This document shows positions 32,292 to 40,933 of a stretch of DNA of 64,000 bases, in pieces. The stretch is from Massilia sp. WG5 (GTDB taxonomy: Bacteria; Pseudomonadota; Gammaproteobacteria; Burkholderiales; Burkholderiaceae_D). Made by a program: the position numbers and the translations under genes. The stretch spans positions 3,162,001 to 3,226,000 of the forward strand of contig NZ_CP012640.2 of NCBI RefSeq assembly GCF_001412595.2, read 5' to 3'. The notes beneath the pieces were generated by a model, which saw only the letters and a list, made by a program, of their open reading frames with translations, had not been told where the DNA came from and made no database searches. Numbering within the stretch: position 1 is the first letter of the stretch; each line of letters opens with the position of its first letter.

Positions 32292-33121
32292 CGCCCCGGG
32301 GGACGGTGCGCGTCCACCAATACGCTCGACACCGAGACGTGCGGCACGCGCTCCGGCCATTCGTCGCCTGGCCCGAACCAGCGCGCCTCCAGGATCTCGT
32401 TCGGATCGGTGCGGATCTCGCCGTCCAGGTAATCCGCCGTGAAGGCGATCATCAGCGAGTGCGGGAAGGGCCAGGACTGGCTGCCGAAATAGCGCAGGTT
32501 GTGCACCCGCAGGCCCACCTCCTCGAACACTTCGCGGTGCACCGCTTCCTCGATCGATTCGCCGGCCTCCAGGAAGCCGGCCAGCGGCACGAAGCGCTTC
32601 GCGGCCGTCTGCGTATGCAGGGCCAGCAGGAAGGAATCTCCCTTGCGGATCAGCACCATCATGGCCGGCGAGATGCGCGGATAGGCCATGTAGCCGCAGT
32701 TCGTGCATTTGAAACAGCGCTCGCCCGCCAGGCGGAAGGTAGCACTGCCACAGGCGCCGCAGAAGCGGTGCGTACGCGCCCATTCGGCGACCTGGGCCGC
32801 GCGTCCGGCCACCCCGAGCACGCTCTCGTCGAACTCACCGAACAGCGAACGCAGGCCGCGCCAGGCGTAACCCGCAGGCAGCCGCGCTTCATCGTCGACC
32901 CAGCCGGCCTGGCAATAGCGGCCGTCCAGCAGGCCGACCGGCTGCAAGGCCTGCGGATCGAGTTCCAGGCCGGCGACGGCGGCGCGGTCGGGCAGTGCCA
33001 GGTCGGCCTCGCGCACCAGCAGGCGGCCGGCATGGAAGATGAACGACAGCACGTCCTCCGCTTGCGGCAAGTCCTGCGGGGGCGCGACCAGGGGCGTGAA
33101 CGAAACGGGCGTCTGGAGCAT
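32288..33121 (-). CDS. nudC: NAD+ diphosphatase / RNA de-NADding Nudix enzyme NudC
   Basis: 277 aa. NudC hydrolyses NAD(H) to NMN and AMP and removes NAD caps from RNA. A four-Cys zinc ribbon (FCGACGS and CFKCTNCGY) precedes the Nudix box GFLEAGESIEEAVHREVFEE-VG. The family-specific SQPWPFPxS motif appears as SQSWPFPHS, with Pro replaced by Ser. The start MLQTPVSFTP is chosen because residues upstream of it look non-coding. Confidence 0.93.
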   Translation of the reverse strand: MLQTPVSFTPLVAPPQDLPQAEDVLSFIFHAGRLLVREADLALPDRAAVAGLELDPQALQPVGLLDGRYCQAGWVDDEARLPAGYAWRGLRSLFGEFDESVLGVAGRAAQVAEWARTHRFCGACGSATFRLAGERCFKCTNCGYMAYPRISPAMMVLIRKGDSFLLALHTQTAAKRFVPLAGFLEAGESIEEAVHREVFEEVGLRVHNLRYFGSQSWPFPHSLMIAFTADYLDGEIRTDPNEILEARWFGPGDEWPERVPHVSVSSVLVDAHRPPGR

Positions 33122-33281
33122 GGCGGTATCCGGTAACGAGTTAACCCGATGATACCGCGACACGCACAGCTTCGATGACCACGCCCTGATATCCCTCGCC
33201 CGCCGGCGCAGAACTAATCGCAGCTCATCGTGCTCCAAGCCTTCGCTGGACCGTCCATCGCACACGAAGAAGGAGGAAACG

Positions 33282-34961
33282 ATGACCGATGCTCCCGTCG
33301 TGCTTGGCATTAACCGGACACAGGACGCCAGCGTCTGCCTGATGCAGGGCTCGCGGCTGCTGTGGGCGATCCAGAAGGAGCGGCTGACGCGCCATAAGCA
33401 CCACGGGGGCAAGCCGGGAGACGTCCGCGATCTCTATCTCCCGTCCCTGCCCTGGCCCGAGCGTCCGATCGACGTGGTGGTGGAATGCTTTTCCTCCGAC
33501 CAGGAAGAAAAGCAGCTGCCGCTGTACGAGGCAGAACTGGCTGCCAGCCTGCGTCTCGCCCCGGATTGCCGGCGCGCGCGCATCTCGCACCACCTGGCCC
33601 ACCTGTACAGCGTGTTCCACCCGTCTCCCTTCCGCGACGCCGCGGTGATGGTCGTCGATGGCCAGGGCAGCGAGGTAGCCGAACTCACCGAGTACTGGGC
33701 CGGCGCCGCCTACGTGCCCGGCAGCTGGCGCGAAGTCGCCTCCTTCTACCGCGCCGACCGCGAACGCGTGCTGTGCATCGGCAAGCAGCTGTGGGACCGC
33801 GACGATGCGCACCTGGCCGGCCTGGGCATGTTCTATTTCCTGCTGACCCAGGCCATCTTTCCCGGCGAAGGCAAGGAAGGCAAGGTGATGGGCCTGGCCC
33901 CGCATGGCGACCCGCGCGCCCTCGGCCTGCCGCCGCTGACGGTCGAGGCCGGCCAGGTCAGCATGCCGGCGCCCTGGCGCGAGGTGCTGCGCGAGCGGGA
34001 ACGCTTCCGCTATGGCCGGCCCGGCGCCGCCTTCGCCGACTGCGCCAACCTGGCGGCGGCGGGCCAGCGCGCCTTCGAGGATGCGCTGCTGGAAGTGGCG
34101 CGCTGGCTGCACGCCCGGACCCGGCTCGACAGCCTGTGCTTTGCCGGCGGCGCCGCCCTGAACTGCTCGGCCAACGAACGCCTGCTGCGCGAGACGCCCT
34201 TCCGCCAGATCTTCATCCCGCCGGCGCCGGGCGACGCCGGCACCGCACTCGGCTGCGCGCTGTATGGGCTGACCGAACTTGCCGGCGAGAGCTGCGCCTA
34301 TCGCTGGACCCACGACTACCTCGGGCCGGCGCCGGGACGGCGGGAGATCGAAGCCGCCCTGCTCGACCGCGACGACCTGCGGATCGAAGTCCTGCCGGGC
34401 ATGGACGCGCTGTCCGCCCGGATGCTCGAGCTGCTGGGCAGCCGCCGCGTGCTGGGTCTTTACCAGGGCTCCAGCGAATTCGGTCCGCGCGCCCTCGGAC
34501 ACCGCAGCATCCTGGCCGATCCGCGCCAGGCCGTGATGCGCGACTGGATCAATGCCAGGATCAAGCAGCGCGAGTGGTTCCGGCCGCTGGCCCCGGTGGT
34601 GCTCGAGGAGCGCGCCGCCGACTGGTTCGACCTGCCCGGCCCTTCTCCCTTCATGCAGTTCGCGGCGCCGGTACGGCCGCAGGTGGCGCCGCGGGTGGCA
34701 GCCATCACCCACGTCGACGGCACCGCGCGCCTGCAGACGGTCGGCGACGGCGGCGACCCGCTGCTGCGCCGCCTGCTGCAGGGCTTCGAGATGCTGACCG
34801 GCGTGCCGGTGCTGCTGAACACCTCGTTCAACGGCAAGGACGAACCGATCGTGGAAACGCCGCAGGAGGCGATCGTCTCGTTTCGGCGCCTGCCGCTGCA
34901 CGCGCTGGCCATGCCGCCCTTCCTCGTGAGCAAACGCAGCGAGCCGGAGTTGCCTGCATGA
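33282..34961 (+). CDS. NodU/CmcH/TobZ-type O-carbamoyltransferase
   Basis: 559 aa. These enzymes make carbamoyl-AMP and move the carbamoyl group to a hydroxyl of a sugar or other small molecule. The N-terminal ASKHA-like domain has the metal-binding ISHHLAH (101-107), MVVDGQGSE, EGKEGKVMGLAPHG and FAGGAALNCSANERLL. The C-terminal YrdC-like part has EFGPRALGHRSILADPR and TGVPVLLNTSFNGKDEPIV. AAGGAGGAAACG gives a strong ribosome-binding site. It overlaps the next gene by 4 nt and lies in a glycosyltransferase island, so the acceptor is probably a glycan sugar. Confidence 0.9.
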   Translation: MTDAPVVLGINRTQDASVCLMQGSRLLWAIQKERLTRHKHHGGKPGDVRDLYLPSLPWPERPIDVVVECFSSDQEEKQLPLYEAELAASLRLAPDCRRARISHHLAHLYSVFHPSPFRDAAVMVVDGQGSEVAELTEYWAGAAYVPGSWREVASFYRADRERVLCIGKQLWDRDDAHLAGLGMFYFLLTQAIFPGEGKEGKVMGLAPHGDPRALGLPPLTVEAGQVSMPAPWREVLRERERFRYGRPGAAFADCANLAAAGQRAFEDALLEVARWLHARTRLDSLCFAGGAALNCSANERLLRETPFRQIFIPPAPGDAGTALGCALYGLTELAGESCAYRWTHDYLGPAPGRREIEAALLDRDDLRIEVLPGMDALSARMLELLGSRRVLGLYQGSSEFGPRALGHRSILADPRQAVMRDWINARIKQREWFRPLAPVVLEERAADWFDLPGPSPFMQFAAPVRPQVAPRVAAITHVDGTARLQTVGDGGDPLLRRLLQGFEMLTGVPVLLNTSFNGKDEPIVETPQEAIVSFRRLPLHALAMPPFLVSKRSEPELPA

Positions 34962-36313
34962 TCCGCGGCTATCCGCGCCATGCCAGCGTGCTGCCGGGCG
35001 ATACGCTCACCCTGCACGTGTCGACCGACAGCCCGCGCTTCCGCGTTGCCTTCTACCGCTGGGGCGACGGCCCGTCGCTGGCATGGCGCACCGGATGGCT
35101 GCCCGGCCGCCATGCCGACGACGGCGCGCCGGACCGGGACTGGGACTGGCCCGCCTACGGCTTCGCCATCCCGGAAGACTGGCCGTCGGCCGTCTACATC
35201 GCCGAACTGGAAGAAGAGGGCCGCAAGCGCGTGTTCGACCTGGCGCGCGACCATGGCGCGGCCCTGTTCGTGGTGCGCGGACAAGGCGCAGTGCGCAGCA
35301 GCCTGCTGTATAAACTGCCGCTGGCCACTTACCACGCCTACAACTGCAGCGGCGGCGCCTGTTTTTATCACCACCCGCCGCGCTCCGGCAGCCCGCCCGG
35401 CGCACGCGTCTCGCTGCGCCGTCCCGGCGGCGGCATCGGCGGCCCGGTGTGGGGCGCGGCCGACCATTACGACGCCGGTTCGCCGCGCCAGTCCTTCGCG
35501 CACTGGGATGCGCGCTTCATCCGCTGGCTGGTGCGCAACGGCTACGATCCCGATTTCTGCACCGACCTCGACATTCACACCGATCCCGGGATCCTGGATG
35601 GCTACCGCCTTCTGTTGTCGGCCGGGCACGACGAATACTGGAGCGAAGCCACACGCGACGCGGTCGAGGATTTCGTCGCCGACGGCGGCAACATCGCCTT
35701 CTTCGCCGCCAACCTGTGCTGGTGGCGCATCCACCTGGTCGACGGCGGCGCGGCCATGGTCTGCCACCAGGGCGGGCCGCGCGGCGCATTCGACCACTGG
35801 TGGCCGCCGAGTGGCGCGGCGCGGCCGGAAGACATGCTGTGCGGGGTCAGCTATCGCCATGGCGGCGGCTGGTGGGATGGCCCGCGCGACACCGCCGGCT
35901 TCATCGTGCAGCAGCCCGAGCACTGGATCTTCGCCGGCACCGGCCTGGCGCGCGGCGATGCGTTCGGGCGCGACAGCTGGCCGCCGCTGGTCGGCTACGA
36001 ATGCGACGGCGCGCCGCTGGACGCTTTCGACCCCCGCTACGGCGCCGTGCTGTCGTCCTGGGCCGACGAGGGCGGCACGCCGTCGAGCTACCAGTTGCTG
36101 GCCGCCGCACCGCTCGGACCGCACTGGCAGGAATTGCCGCCGCGCGAACGGCACGGCGCCGGCGAAGGGGTGCATGCGGCCACGCTGGGCATCTACCGGC
36201 GCAACGGCAGCGTGTTCTCGGCCGGCACGACGGACTGGACCCAGGTGCTGGGCTGCGGCCGCGACCGCCGGGTGGACAGGATCACGCGCAACGTACTCGA
36301 CCGGCTCGGCTAG
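34958..36313 (+). CDS. N,N-dimethylformamidase beta-subunit-like protein
   Basis: 451 aa from MIRGYPRHASVLPGDTLTLH. An Ig-like N-terminal stretch (about 1-100) is followed by a large domain with YKLPLATYHAYNCSGGACFY, DLDIHTDPGILDGYRLLLSA, GHDEYWSEATRDAVEDFVAD and GGNIAFFAANLCWWRI. These resemble the C-terminal domain of the DMFase large subunit (a glutamine-amidotransferase-like fold). Here it stands alone, about 60% of DMFase length, translationally coupled to a carbamoyltransferase. A role in amide or carbamoyl chemistry on the same product is inferred; true formamidase activity is doubtful. Confidence 0.75.
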   Translation: MIRGYPRHASVLPGDTLTLHVSTDSPRFRVAFYRWGDGPSLAWRTGWLPGRHADDGAPDRDWDWPAYGFAIPEDWPSAVYIAELEEEGRKRVFDLARDHGAALFVVRGQGAVRSSLLYKLPLATYHAYNCSGGACFYHHPPRSGSPPGARVSLRRPGGGIGGPVWGAADHYDAGSPRQSFAHWDARFIRWLVRNGYDPDFCTDLDIHTDPGILDGYRLLLSAGHDEYWSEATRDAVEDFVADGGNIAFFAANLCWWRIHLVDGGAAMVCHQGGPRGAFDHWWPPSGAARPEDMLCGVSYRHGGGWWDGPRDTAGFIVQQPEHWIFAGTGLARGDAFGRDSWPPLVGYECDGAPLDAFDPRYGAVLSSWADEGGTPSSYQLLAAAPLGPHWQELPPRERHGAGEGVHAATLGIYRRNGSVFSAGTTDWTQVLGCGRDRRVDRITRNVLDRLG

Positions 36314-36327
36314 GGTCCAAGGAAAAC

Positions 36328-37383
36328 ATGATGATGCGCCGCCGACTCCTGCAACGCCTCGATCCCTCCTCGGTCGTGGTTTTTCGCGCGCTCCAGCTGG
36401 GCGACATGCTGTGCGCCGTACCGGCCCTGCGGGCGCTGCGCAAGGCCGCGCCGCGCGCCCACATCGCCCTGGTCGGCCTGCCCTGGGCGCAACAGTTTGC
36501 CGACCGCTTCGGCAGCTACGTCGACGAATTCGTTCCCTTTCCCGGCCATCCGCTGCTGCCCGAGCAGCCGGTGCAGCACGAAGGACTGGCGCGCTTTTAT
36601 ACCAGCCTGTGCGCGCGCGAATTCAAGCTGGCGATTCAGCTGCACGGCAGCGGCGACATCAGCAACGACATCGTCAACGGCTTCGGCGCCAGGGCGATGG
36701 CAGGCTACCGCCGCGGCGAACCGGTGGTGCGCGACCGCAGCGTCCTGCTGCCCTATCCGGACACGGGCACCGAACCGGAGCGCCTGCTGCGTCTCCTGGA
36801 GGAACTGGGCGCCGAGCCGGCCGGTCTGGATCTGGAGTTTCCGCTGTCGCGCGAGGACGAGGAAGAGCTCGACGCCAGCGGCATCACGGCAGGGCTGCAG
36901 GACGGCGGCTATTTCTGCATCCACCCCGGCGCGCGGCAACGCGACAAGTGCTGGCCGCCCCGCCAGTTTGCCGAAGTCGGCGACCGCCTTGCGGCGGAGT
37001 TCGGCTTACAACCCGTGCTGACCGGCTCGGCCAGCGAAGCTGACCTGACGGCCGAGGTGGCGGCCCATATGCACCACAAGCCGGTCGATGCCGCCACGCC
37101 GATCTCGATCGGAGCCATGGCCGTGCTGATGCGCAAGGCCAAGCTACTGCTGTGCAACGATACCGGCGTGTCGCAGGTCGCGGCCGGCCTGAAGCTCAAG
37201 AGCGTGGTGGTGTTCAGCAAGGCCGACATCGCGCGCTGGGCGCCGCTCGACCGCCACAGCCACCGCTGCATCTGGGATCCGGATGCCCGGCGCGCCGCGG
37301 TGGTACTGCAGCATGCACGCGCCCTGCTGTCCGGCACCGCGCCGAGCAGACAGCGCAGCGTCGGCATGTGGCCTTACTGGTGA
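36328..37383 (+). CDS. Glycosyltransferase family 9 (heptosyltransferase-like)
   Basis: 351 aa, GT-B fold. VVVFRALQLGDMLCAVPALR (16-35) is the N-terminal GT9 signature with the catalytic-loop Asp. FCIHPGARQRDKCWPPRQFA and LLLCNDTGVSQVAAGLKLKS are the ADP-sugar-binding segments of the C-terminal half. GT9 enzymes move heptose or similar sugars from ADP-heptose, usually on lipopolysaccharide core. AAGGA lies 5 nt upstream of the first ATG. It is 14 nt after the DMFase-like gene and ends 10 bp inside the remnant of another GT9 gene coded on the other strand. Confidence 0.9.
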   Translation: MMMRRRLLQRLDPSSVVVFRALQLGDMLCAVPALRALRKAAPRAHIALVGLPWAQQFADRFGSYVDEFVPFPGHPLLPEQPVQHEGLARFYTSLCAREFKLAIQLHGSGDISNDIVNGFGARAMAGYRRGEPVVRDRSVLLPYPDTGTEPERLLRLLEELGAEPAGLDLEFPLSREDEEELDASGITAGLQDGGYFCIHPGARQRDKCWPPRQFAEVGDRLAAEFGLQPVLTGSASEADLTAEVAAHMHHKPVDAATPISIGAMAVLMRKAKLLLCNDTGVSQVAAGLKLKSVVVFSKADIARWAPLDRHSHRCIWDPDARRAAVVLQHARALLSGTAPSRQRSVGMWPYW

Positions 37384-37558
37384 AGCAGGGGTACGACCAA
37401 TCGCTCGACCTGCGCCAGGCTGGCGTCGGCCACGAAGCTTTCGTCGTGCGGGCCGCGCGTGGCGACAGTGTCCTGGCCAGGGCCGGCAAGGCGAACACGA
37501 AGTCGCCCACGGCGTTCGGCCGCAGCACGGCGATCCCGCGGACCTCATCCGGGCGCAC
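37374..37558 (-). pseudogene. Remnant of a second GT9 glycosyltransferase gene
   Basis: Starting at GTG 37558 the minus strand reads VRPDEVRGIAVLRPNAVGDF, then VFALPALAR, a perfect GT9 N-terminus. About 75 nt later, in a different frame, it reads RGPHDESFVADASLAQVERL, then VVPLLHQ and a stop (37374-37376), which looks like a GT9 C-terminus. The roughly 270 codons between are gone and the two ends are out of frame, as after one internal deletion. It lies 6 nt after the GT2 stop, in operon position. No function is expected. Confidence 0.75.
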
Positions 37559-37564
37559 GCCGGC

Positions 37565-38416
37565 TCATTCGAAGGGCAGCAGATAAGGCGCATCGATGGC
37601 GCGCGCCGTCACCGTGGTCGGCAGCTCCATGTGGTACGCCCCCGAGGGCACGATGGCGCAACCGCCGTAGCGGGCCATGACACGCTGCTGGGCGAGCACG
37701 TCCTCGCCGCAATGCTGGGCGGGCAGGTCGGTCCAGAAATCGTAGCCGCCGGCGGCCCGCAGGCAGGCCGTGTCGAACAACACGCAGCCGCCGACCCAGG
37801 CCACCTTGTAGGTGCGCGTCGTGCTCGTGGCATCGCCGCTGCTGCCCTGCAGCCCAAGGCGCGACTGCACATGGAACAGGTTTGCCGCGCTGTGCAGGTG
37901 ATGGCGCGCCCAGGCCGGGCTGCCGGGGCGCACGGTTTCGGGCGTCACCGGCCCGTTCCAGAACTCGATGTTTTCCTGGGCCGGCCGCTCCTGTCCCAGG
38001 TAGCTGAGGCCATGCAGGGCGCTGCCGACGAAGCCGCAGCCTTCAGCCTCGATCACGGCATGCAGGCGCGCCGCCAGGTCCGGCTCGAGGATGACGTCGT
38101 CGTCGACGAACAGGCAATAGTGTGCCTGTGCCTGTTCGAGCAGGAAGGCGCGCTGCTGGGCCATGCCGCGGCGCGGCAGGTTGCGCCAGGTCTCGACCTG
38201 CCGCCCGGTCGCGCGCAGGTAGCGCAGCACGGCCTGCACCTCGCCGTGGGCATAGGCGCCAGCGCCGTCGGACTGGTCGGACACCACGATGCGCAGCGAG
38301 CGCCAGGTCTGGAAACCCAGCGAGGACAAGGTCACCGCCAGCGCCGCGGGCCGGTTACAGGTGGGCACCAGGACGTCGATGGGCTGGTGCGCGAATGGAG
38401 GCGTGGTGTCGTTCAC
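37565..38416 (-). CDS. Glycosyltransferase family 2
   Basis: 283 aa starting at GTG, which overlaps the DUF4254 stop (GTGA). The GT-A fold is evident: [32 protein letters not shown], the metal-binding Dx[14 protein letters not shown] and [20 protein letters not shown] near the acceptor side, with [14 protein letters not shown] as the ED motif. It transfers a sugar from a nucleotide donor, inverting the linkage. It is the middle gene of the leftward glycan operon. Confidence 0.9.
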   Translation of the reverse strand: MNDTTPPFAHQPIDVLVPTCNRPAALAVTLSSLGFQTWRSLRIVVSDQSDGAGAYAHGEVQAVLRYLRATGRQVETWRNLPRRGMAQQRAFLLEQAQAHYCLFVDDDVILEPDLAARLHAVIEAEGCGFVGSALHGLSYLGQERPAQENIEFWNGPVTPETVRPGSPAWARHHLHSAANLFHVQSRLGLQGSSGDATSTTRTYKVAWVGGCVLFDTACLRAAGGYDFWTDLPAQHCGEDVLAQQRVMARYGGCAIVPSGAYHMELPTTVTARAIDAPYLLPFE

Positions 38417-39030
38417 GGCGCGGCCTTCCCGGTCTCTTGCGCCTTCCCGTACAGCCAGGGATTCAGGCTCGGATCGTTGTACATCTTGAACTGGCGGTAG
38501 ACCTTGAAGAAGGCCTGCCCTTCCCGCGCCTCGGCCAGCAGGCTGTCGAGGCAGAACATGAGGTCTTCACGCTGGGCGGTCAAGCGCTCGAGCTTGCAGG
38601 TGCAGGCGTGCATGTGATCGGGACCGGCTTCGTGGCGCCGGGCCTGGGCGCGCATGTGGTGGATCTTCAGCGCCAGGATCGACAGGCGGTCGATCATCGA
38701 ACCCGCGGTTTCGCTGGACAGGCGCGCGCCGGGCTGGCGTCTGACGCGCTCGAGCTCGCCCAGCAGGCGCTCGTCGACGGCTTCGACCGCGTCGTTGCGT
38801 TTCTGGTTGTAGCGGTCGATCAGGCGCTTGCTGGCGGCGATTTCCGCCGGCGGCACGTCGAGCCGGCGCGCGCGGTCTTCCTCGCGCCACAGCAGGCCGT
38901 TGTAGCGGTGGTTGGCGGCGATCCAGGTCCAGATGCCGGGCAGGGCGTCGTCGAATATCGGCCAGTCCGGATTGTGCAGTTGGCGGTCGTGGAAGGCGAC
39001 GACCGATACAGCGTCGATTTTGCTGTGCAT
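38413..39030 (-). CDS. DUF4254 family protein
   Basis: 205 aa from [20 protein letters not shown]. It is all-helical and charged: [60 protein letters not shown], ending [20 protein letters not shown]. This matches the DUF4254 family, which accompanies glycosyltransferases in many proteobacterial glycan loci but has no known activity. Its stop overlaps the GT2 GTG start. An upstream in-frame Met (39099) is rejected because the family begins near MHSKIDA. Confidence 0.82.
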   Translation of the reverse strand: MHSKIDAVSVVAFHDRQLHNPDWPIFDDALPGIWTWIAANHRYNGLLWREEDRARRLDVPPAEIAASKRLIDRYNQKRNDAVEAVDERLLGELERVRRQPGARLSSETAGSMIDRLSILALKIHHMRAQARRHEAGPDHMHACTCKLERLTAQREDLMFCLDSLLAEAREGQAFFKVYRQFKMYNDPSLNPWLYGKAQETGKAAP

Positions 39031-39143
39031 GAAGGCTCCGCCCTGCTGATCAATATGGTCACAGCGCTTGGAGTTCTTCGGACTTGCTGGAGTTCGCATC
39101 GCCGCTGCCAGGCTTGGCGCGGCGCAAACGGCCGATAGTGGAA

Positions 39144-39177
39144 TAAAAAAAGGGCGGCGCCTTTCGGCAACCGCCCC
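39144..39177 (-). terminator. Rho-independent terminator after the MFS gene
   Basis: On the minus strand GGGCGG pairs with CCGCCC (39152-39157 with 39171-39176) around an inner GCC/GGC stem, followed by a run of eight T (39144-39151 read on the minus strand). Confidence 0.8.
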
Positions 39178-39199
39178 GACAAAGGAAAGCGAGCGGGGA

Positions 39200-40375
39200 T
39201 TATTTCAGCATGCGTGCGCGGCTGGCCACGAAGGCGATCAGCGCCGCCAGGCCGCCGACGTAGGCGATGGCGATCTGCATGCCCAGGCCCTGGGCGATGG
39301 CGCCGATCACCGGCGGACCCATCAGGCTGCCGCTGTAGGCCATGCTGGCCACGCCGGCCAGGGCGACCGGGCCCTGGGCGCCGGCGGCGCTGAACACGAA
39401 GGGGAACACCAGGGCCATGCCCATGCCGGCGACGGCAAAGCCGAACAGGGCAAAGTAGGCGTCCGGCGACAGGACCGCGAAGAACAGGCCGGCCGCGCCC
39501 AGCATCGAACCGCTGGTGACCAGGGGACGGGCGCCGTAGCGGACCTTCAGCTTGTCGCCGACCAGGCGCGCCAGCAGCATCATCACCGAGAAGCAGGACA
39601 GGGCCAGCGGCGCCAGACCGTCCGACGCGCCGAAGTGCTCTTTCAGGAACACGCCGCTCCAGTCGGCAATGCTGCCTTCGGCCATCGAACCCAGGAAGCC
39701 CAGCGCGCCCAGCACCAGCAGCGGGCCGCGCGGCAGCGAGAACGACTTCTTCTCGACGGTGGCGCTGACGTCATCCGCGTCCAGCAGGGTAAAGGCGAAA
39801 TACAGGACGATGGCCAGCGGGCCCGCCAGCATCATGAAGTGCGTGGCCGGGGCGATGTGCAGGCTGGCCATCAGGCTGCCCAGGGTCGCACCTGCCAGGC
39901 CGCCGGCGCAGCCGAGGCCGTGCAGCTTCGACAGTTCCGACTTGCCGCTGGCTTTTTCGCGGGCGGTCGCGGCCGAGTTGATGGCGACGTCGAAGGTGCT
40001 GGCAGTGATGCCCAGGCTCAGCACGGCCATCATCAGCAGCGGCACGGTCGGCGCGACGCCGATGGCGATCAGCACGCACAGCAGGGCCAGGCCCGAGAAC
40101 AGCAGGGTCTTGCGCGCGCCAAGCGAACCCATCATGCGCGAAGAGATCGGGTAGGACAGGACGGCGCCAAGGCCGCCGCACAGCAGCACCATCGACAGCG
40201 CCGAATGCGACACGTGCACGCGTTCGGCCATCGCCGGGATACGGCCGGCCCACGAACCCATGATCACGCCGAACAGGGCAAACAGGACAGGCAGTGCATA
40301 TTGCTGTGCCTGCGCGATCGGCAGGCTGCGGGCGATGGCGCGGGTGGTGCTGGTAGTGCGACGAGGAGTTTGCAT
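39200..40375 (-). CDS. MFS transporter
   Basis: 391 aa, about twelve helices, major facilitator superfamily. The segment [20 protein letters not shown], then [20 protein letters not shown] and [15 protein letters not shown] (the loop 2-3 motif), is typical of the YbjJ-like/FucP-related branch of unknown substrates. It has a short cytoplasmic N-terminus rich in Arg/Thr. The start [11 protein letters not shown] (40375) is chosen; upstream in-frame codons are low in GC and non-coding in style. The gene is alone, with its own terminator. Confidence 0.9.
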   Translation of the reverse strand: MQTPRRTTSTTRAIARSLPIAQAQQYALPVLFALFGVIMGSWAGRIPAMAERVHVSHSALSMVLLCGGLGAVLSYPISSRMMGSLGARKTLLFSGLALLCVLIAIGVAPTVPLLMMAVLSLGITASTFDVAINSAATAREKASGKSELSKLHGLGCAGGLAGATLGSLMASLHIAPATHFMMLAGPLAIVLYFAFTLLDADDVSATVEKKSFSLPRGPLLVLGALGFLGSMAEGSIADWSGVFLKEHFGASDGLAPLALSCFSVMMLLARLVGDKLKVRYGARPLVTSGSMLGAAGLFFAVLSPDAYFALFGFAVAGMGMALVFPFVFSAAGAQGPVALAGVASMAYSGSLMGPPVIGAIAQGLGMQIAIAYVGGLAALIAFVASRARMLK

Positions 40376-40933
40376 TCTGCGTTGATTTTGTTGGGGTTGA
40401 AAGCAAAACGCCAACCAGAAGTAGTTGGCGGTCGGAAACTGATGGAAGGCAATTCTACGCGCCTTGCATTGATTTCGCTTTGCCACACGGAAAAAAAATT
40501 CTTTCAGTTTGTAAGCGCTTATCGAAGCGTTGCGCGATGTAGACAGAATGAAGGAATTGATAAGCAAAATTTCTTCGAAATCCTGAAATACGGCGGAGTT
40601 ATATGGGAAATACGCGACAAAGACGCGTGATATCAGCCATACAGCCGACTGATATCAGCCCTTGAATGGGGTATTCCAGCCGACTTTTTTAACTGAAAAG
40701 TAAAGGCGAGATGGCAGCTAATGCCCAAGAAAATGAATTGAAGAAAGACTAGGCGCGAAGCTCGCGGGTCAGAAATTTATTCGCTCCGTTTTGTAACTGA
40801 ATGCAACATCGAAATACCGATGGCCTTACGAATTCGTGCGGCGACAGGCGCACGGGTTTGCCCGCGCTTATCGTGCGGACCCGGCAGGATGGCTCCGCTA
40901 AGATGAGCGATCTGGCGGGCGGCAAGGATGGGC
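40376..40933. other. Intergenic region with repeated TGATATCA sites
   Basis: 558 bp between divergent MFS and GH1-like genes, lower in GC than its surroundings. Two TGATATCAGCC copies (40628-40638 and 40650-40660) lie 22 bp apart, each with the palindrome TGATATCA. CAGCCGACT occurs at 40642-40650 and 40677-40685. These look like operator units for a dimeric regulator, which is not encoded nearby. No coding sequence or RNA gene was recognised. Confidence 0.6.

Noticed and set aside
33485..37043. Very long alternative frames over the carbamoyltransferase and DMFase-like genes
   Set aside because: They are high-GC shadow frames rich in Arg, Ala, Pro and Gly with no domain pattern; the genes called explain the region.
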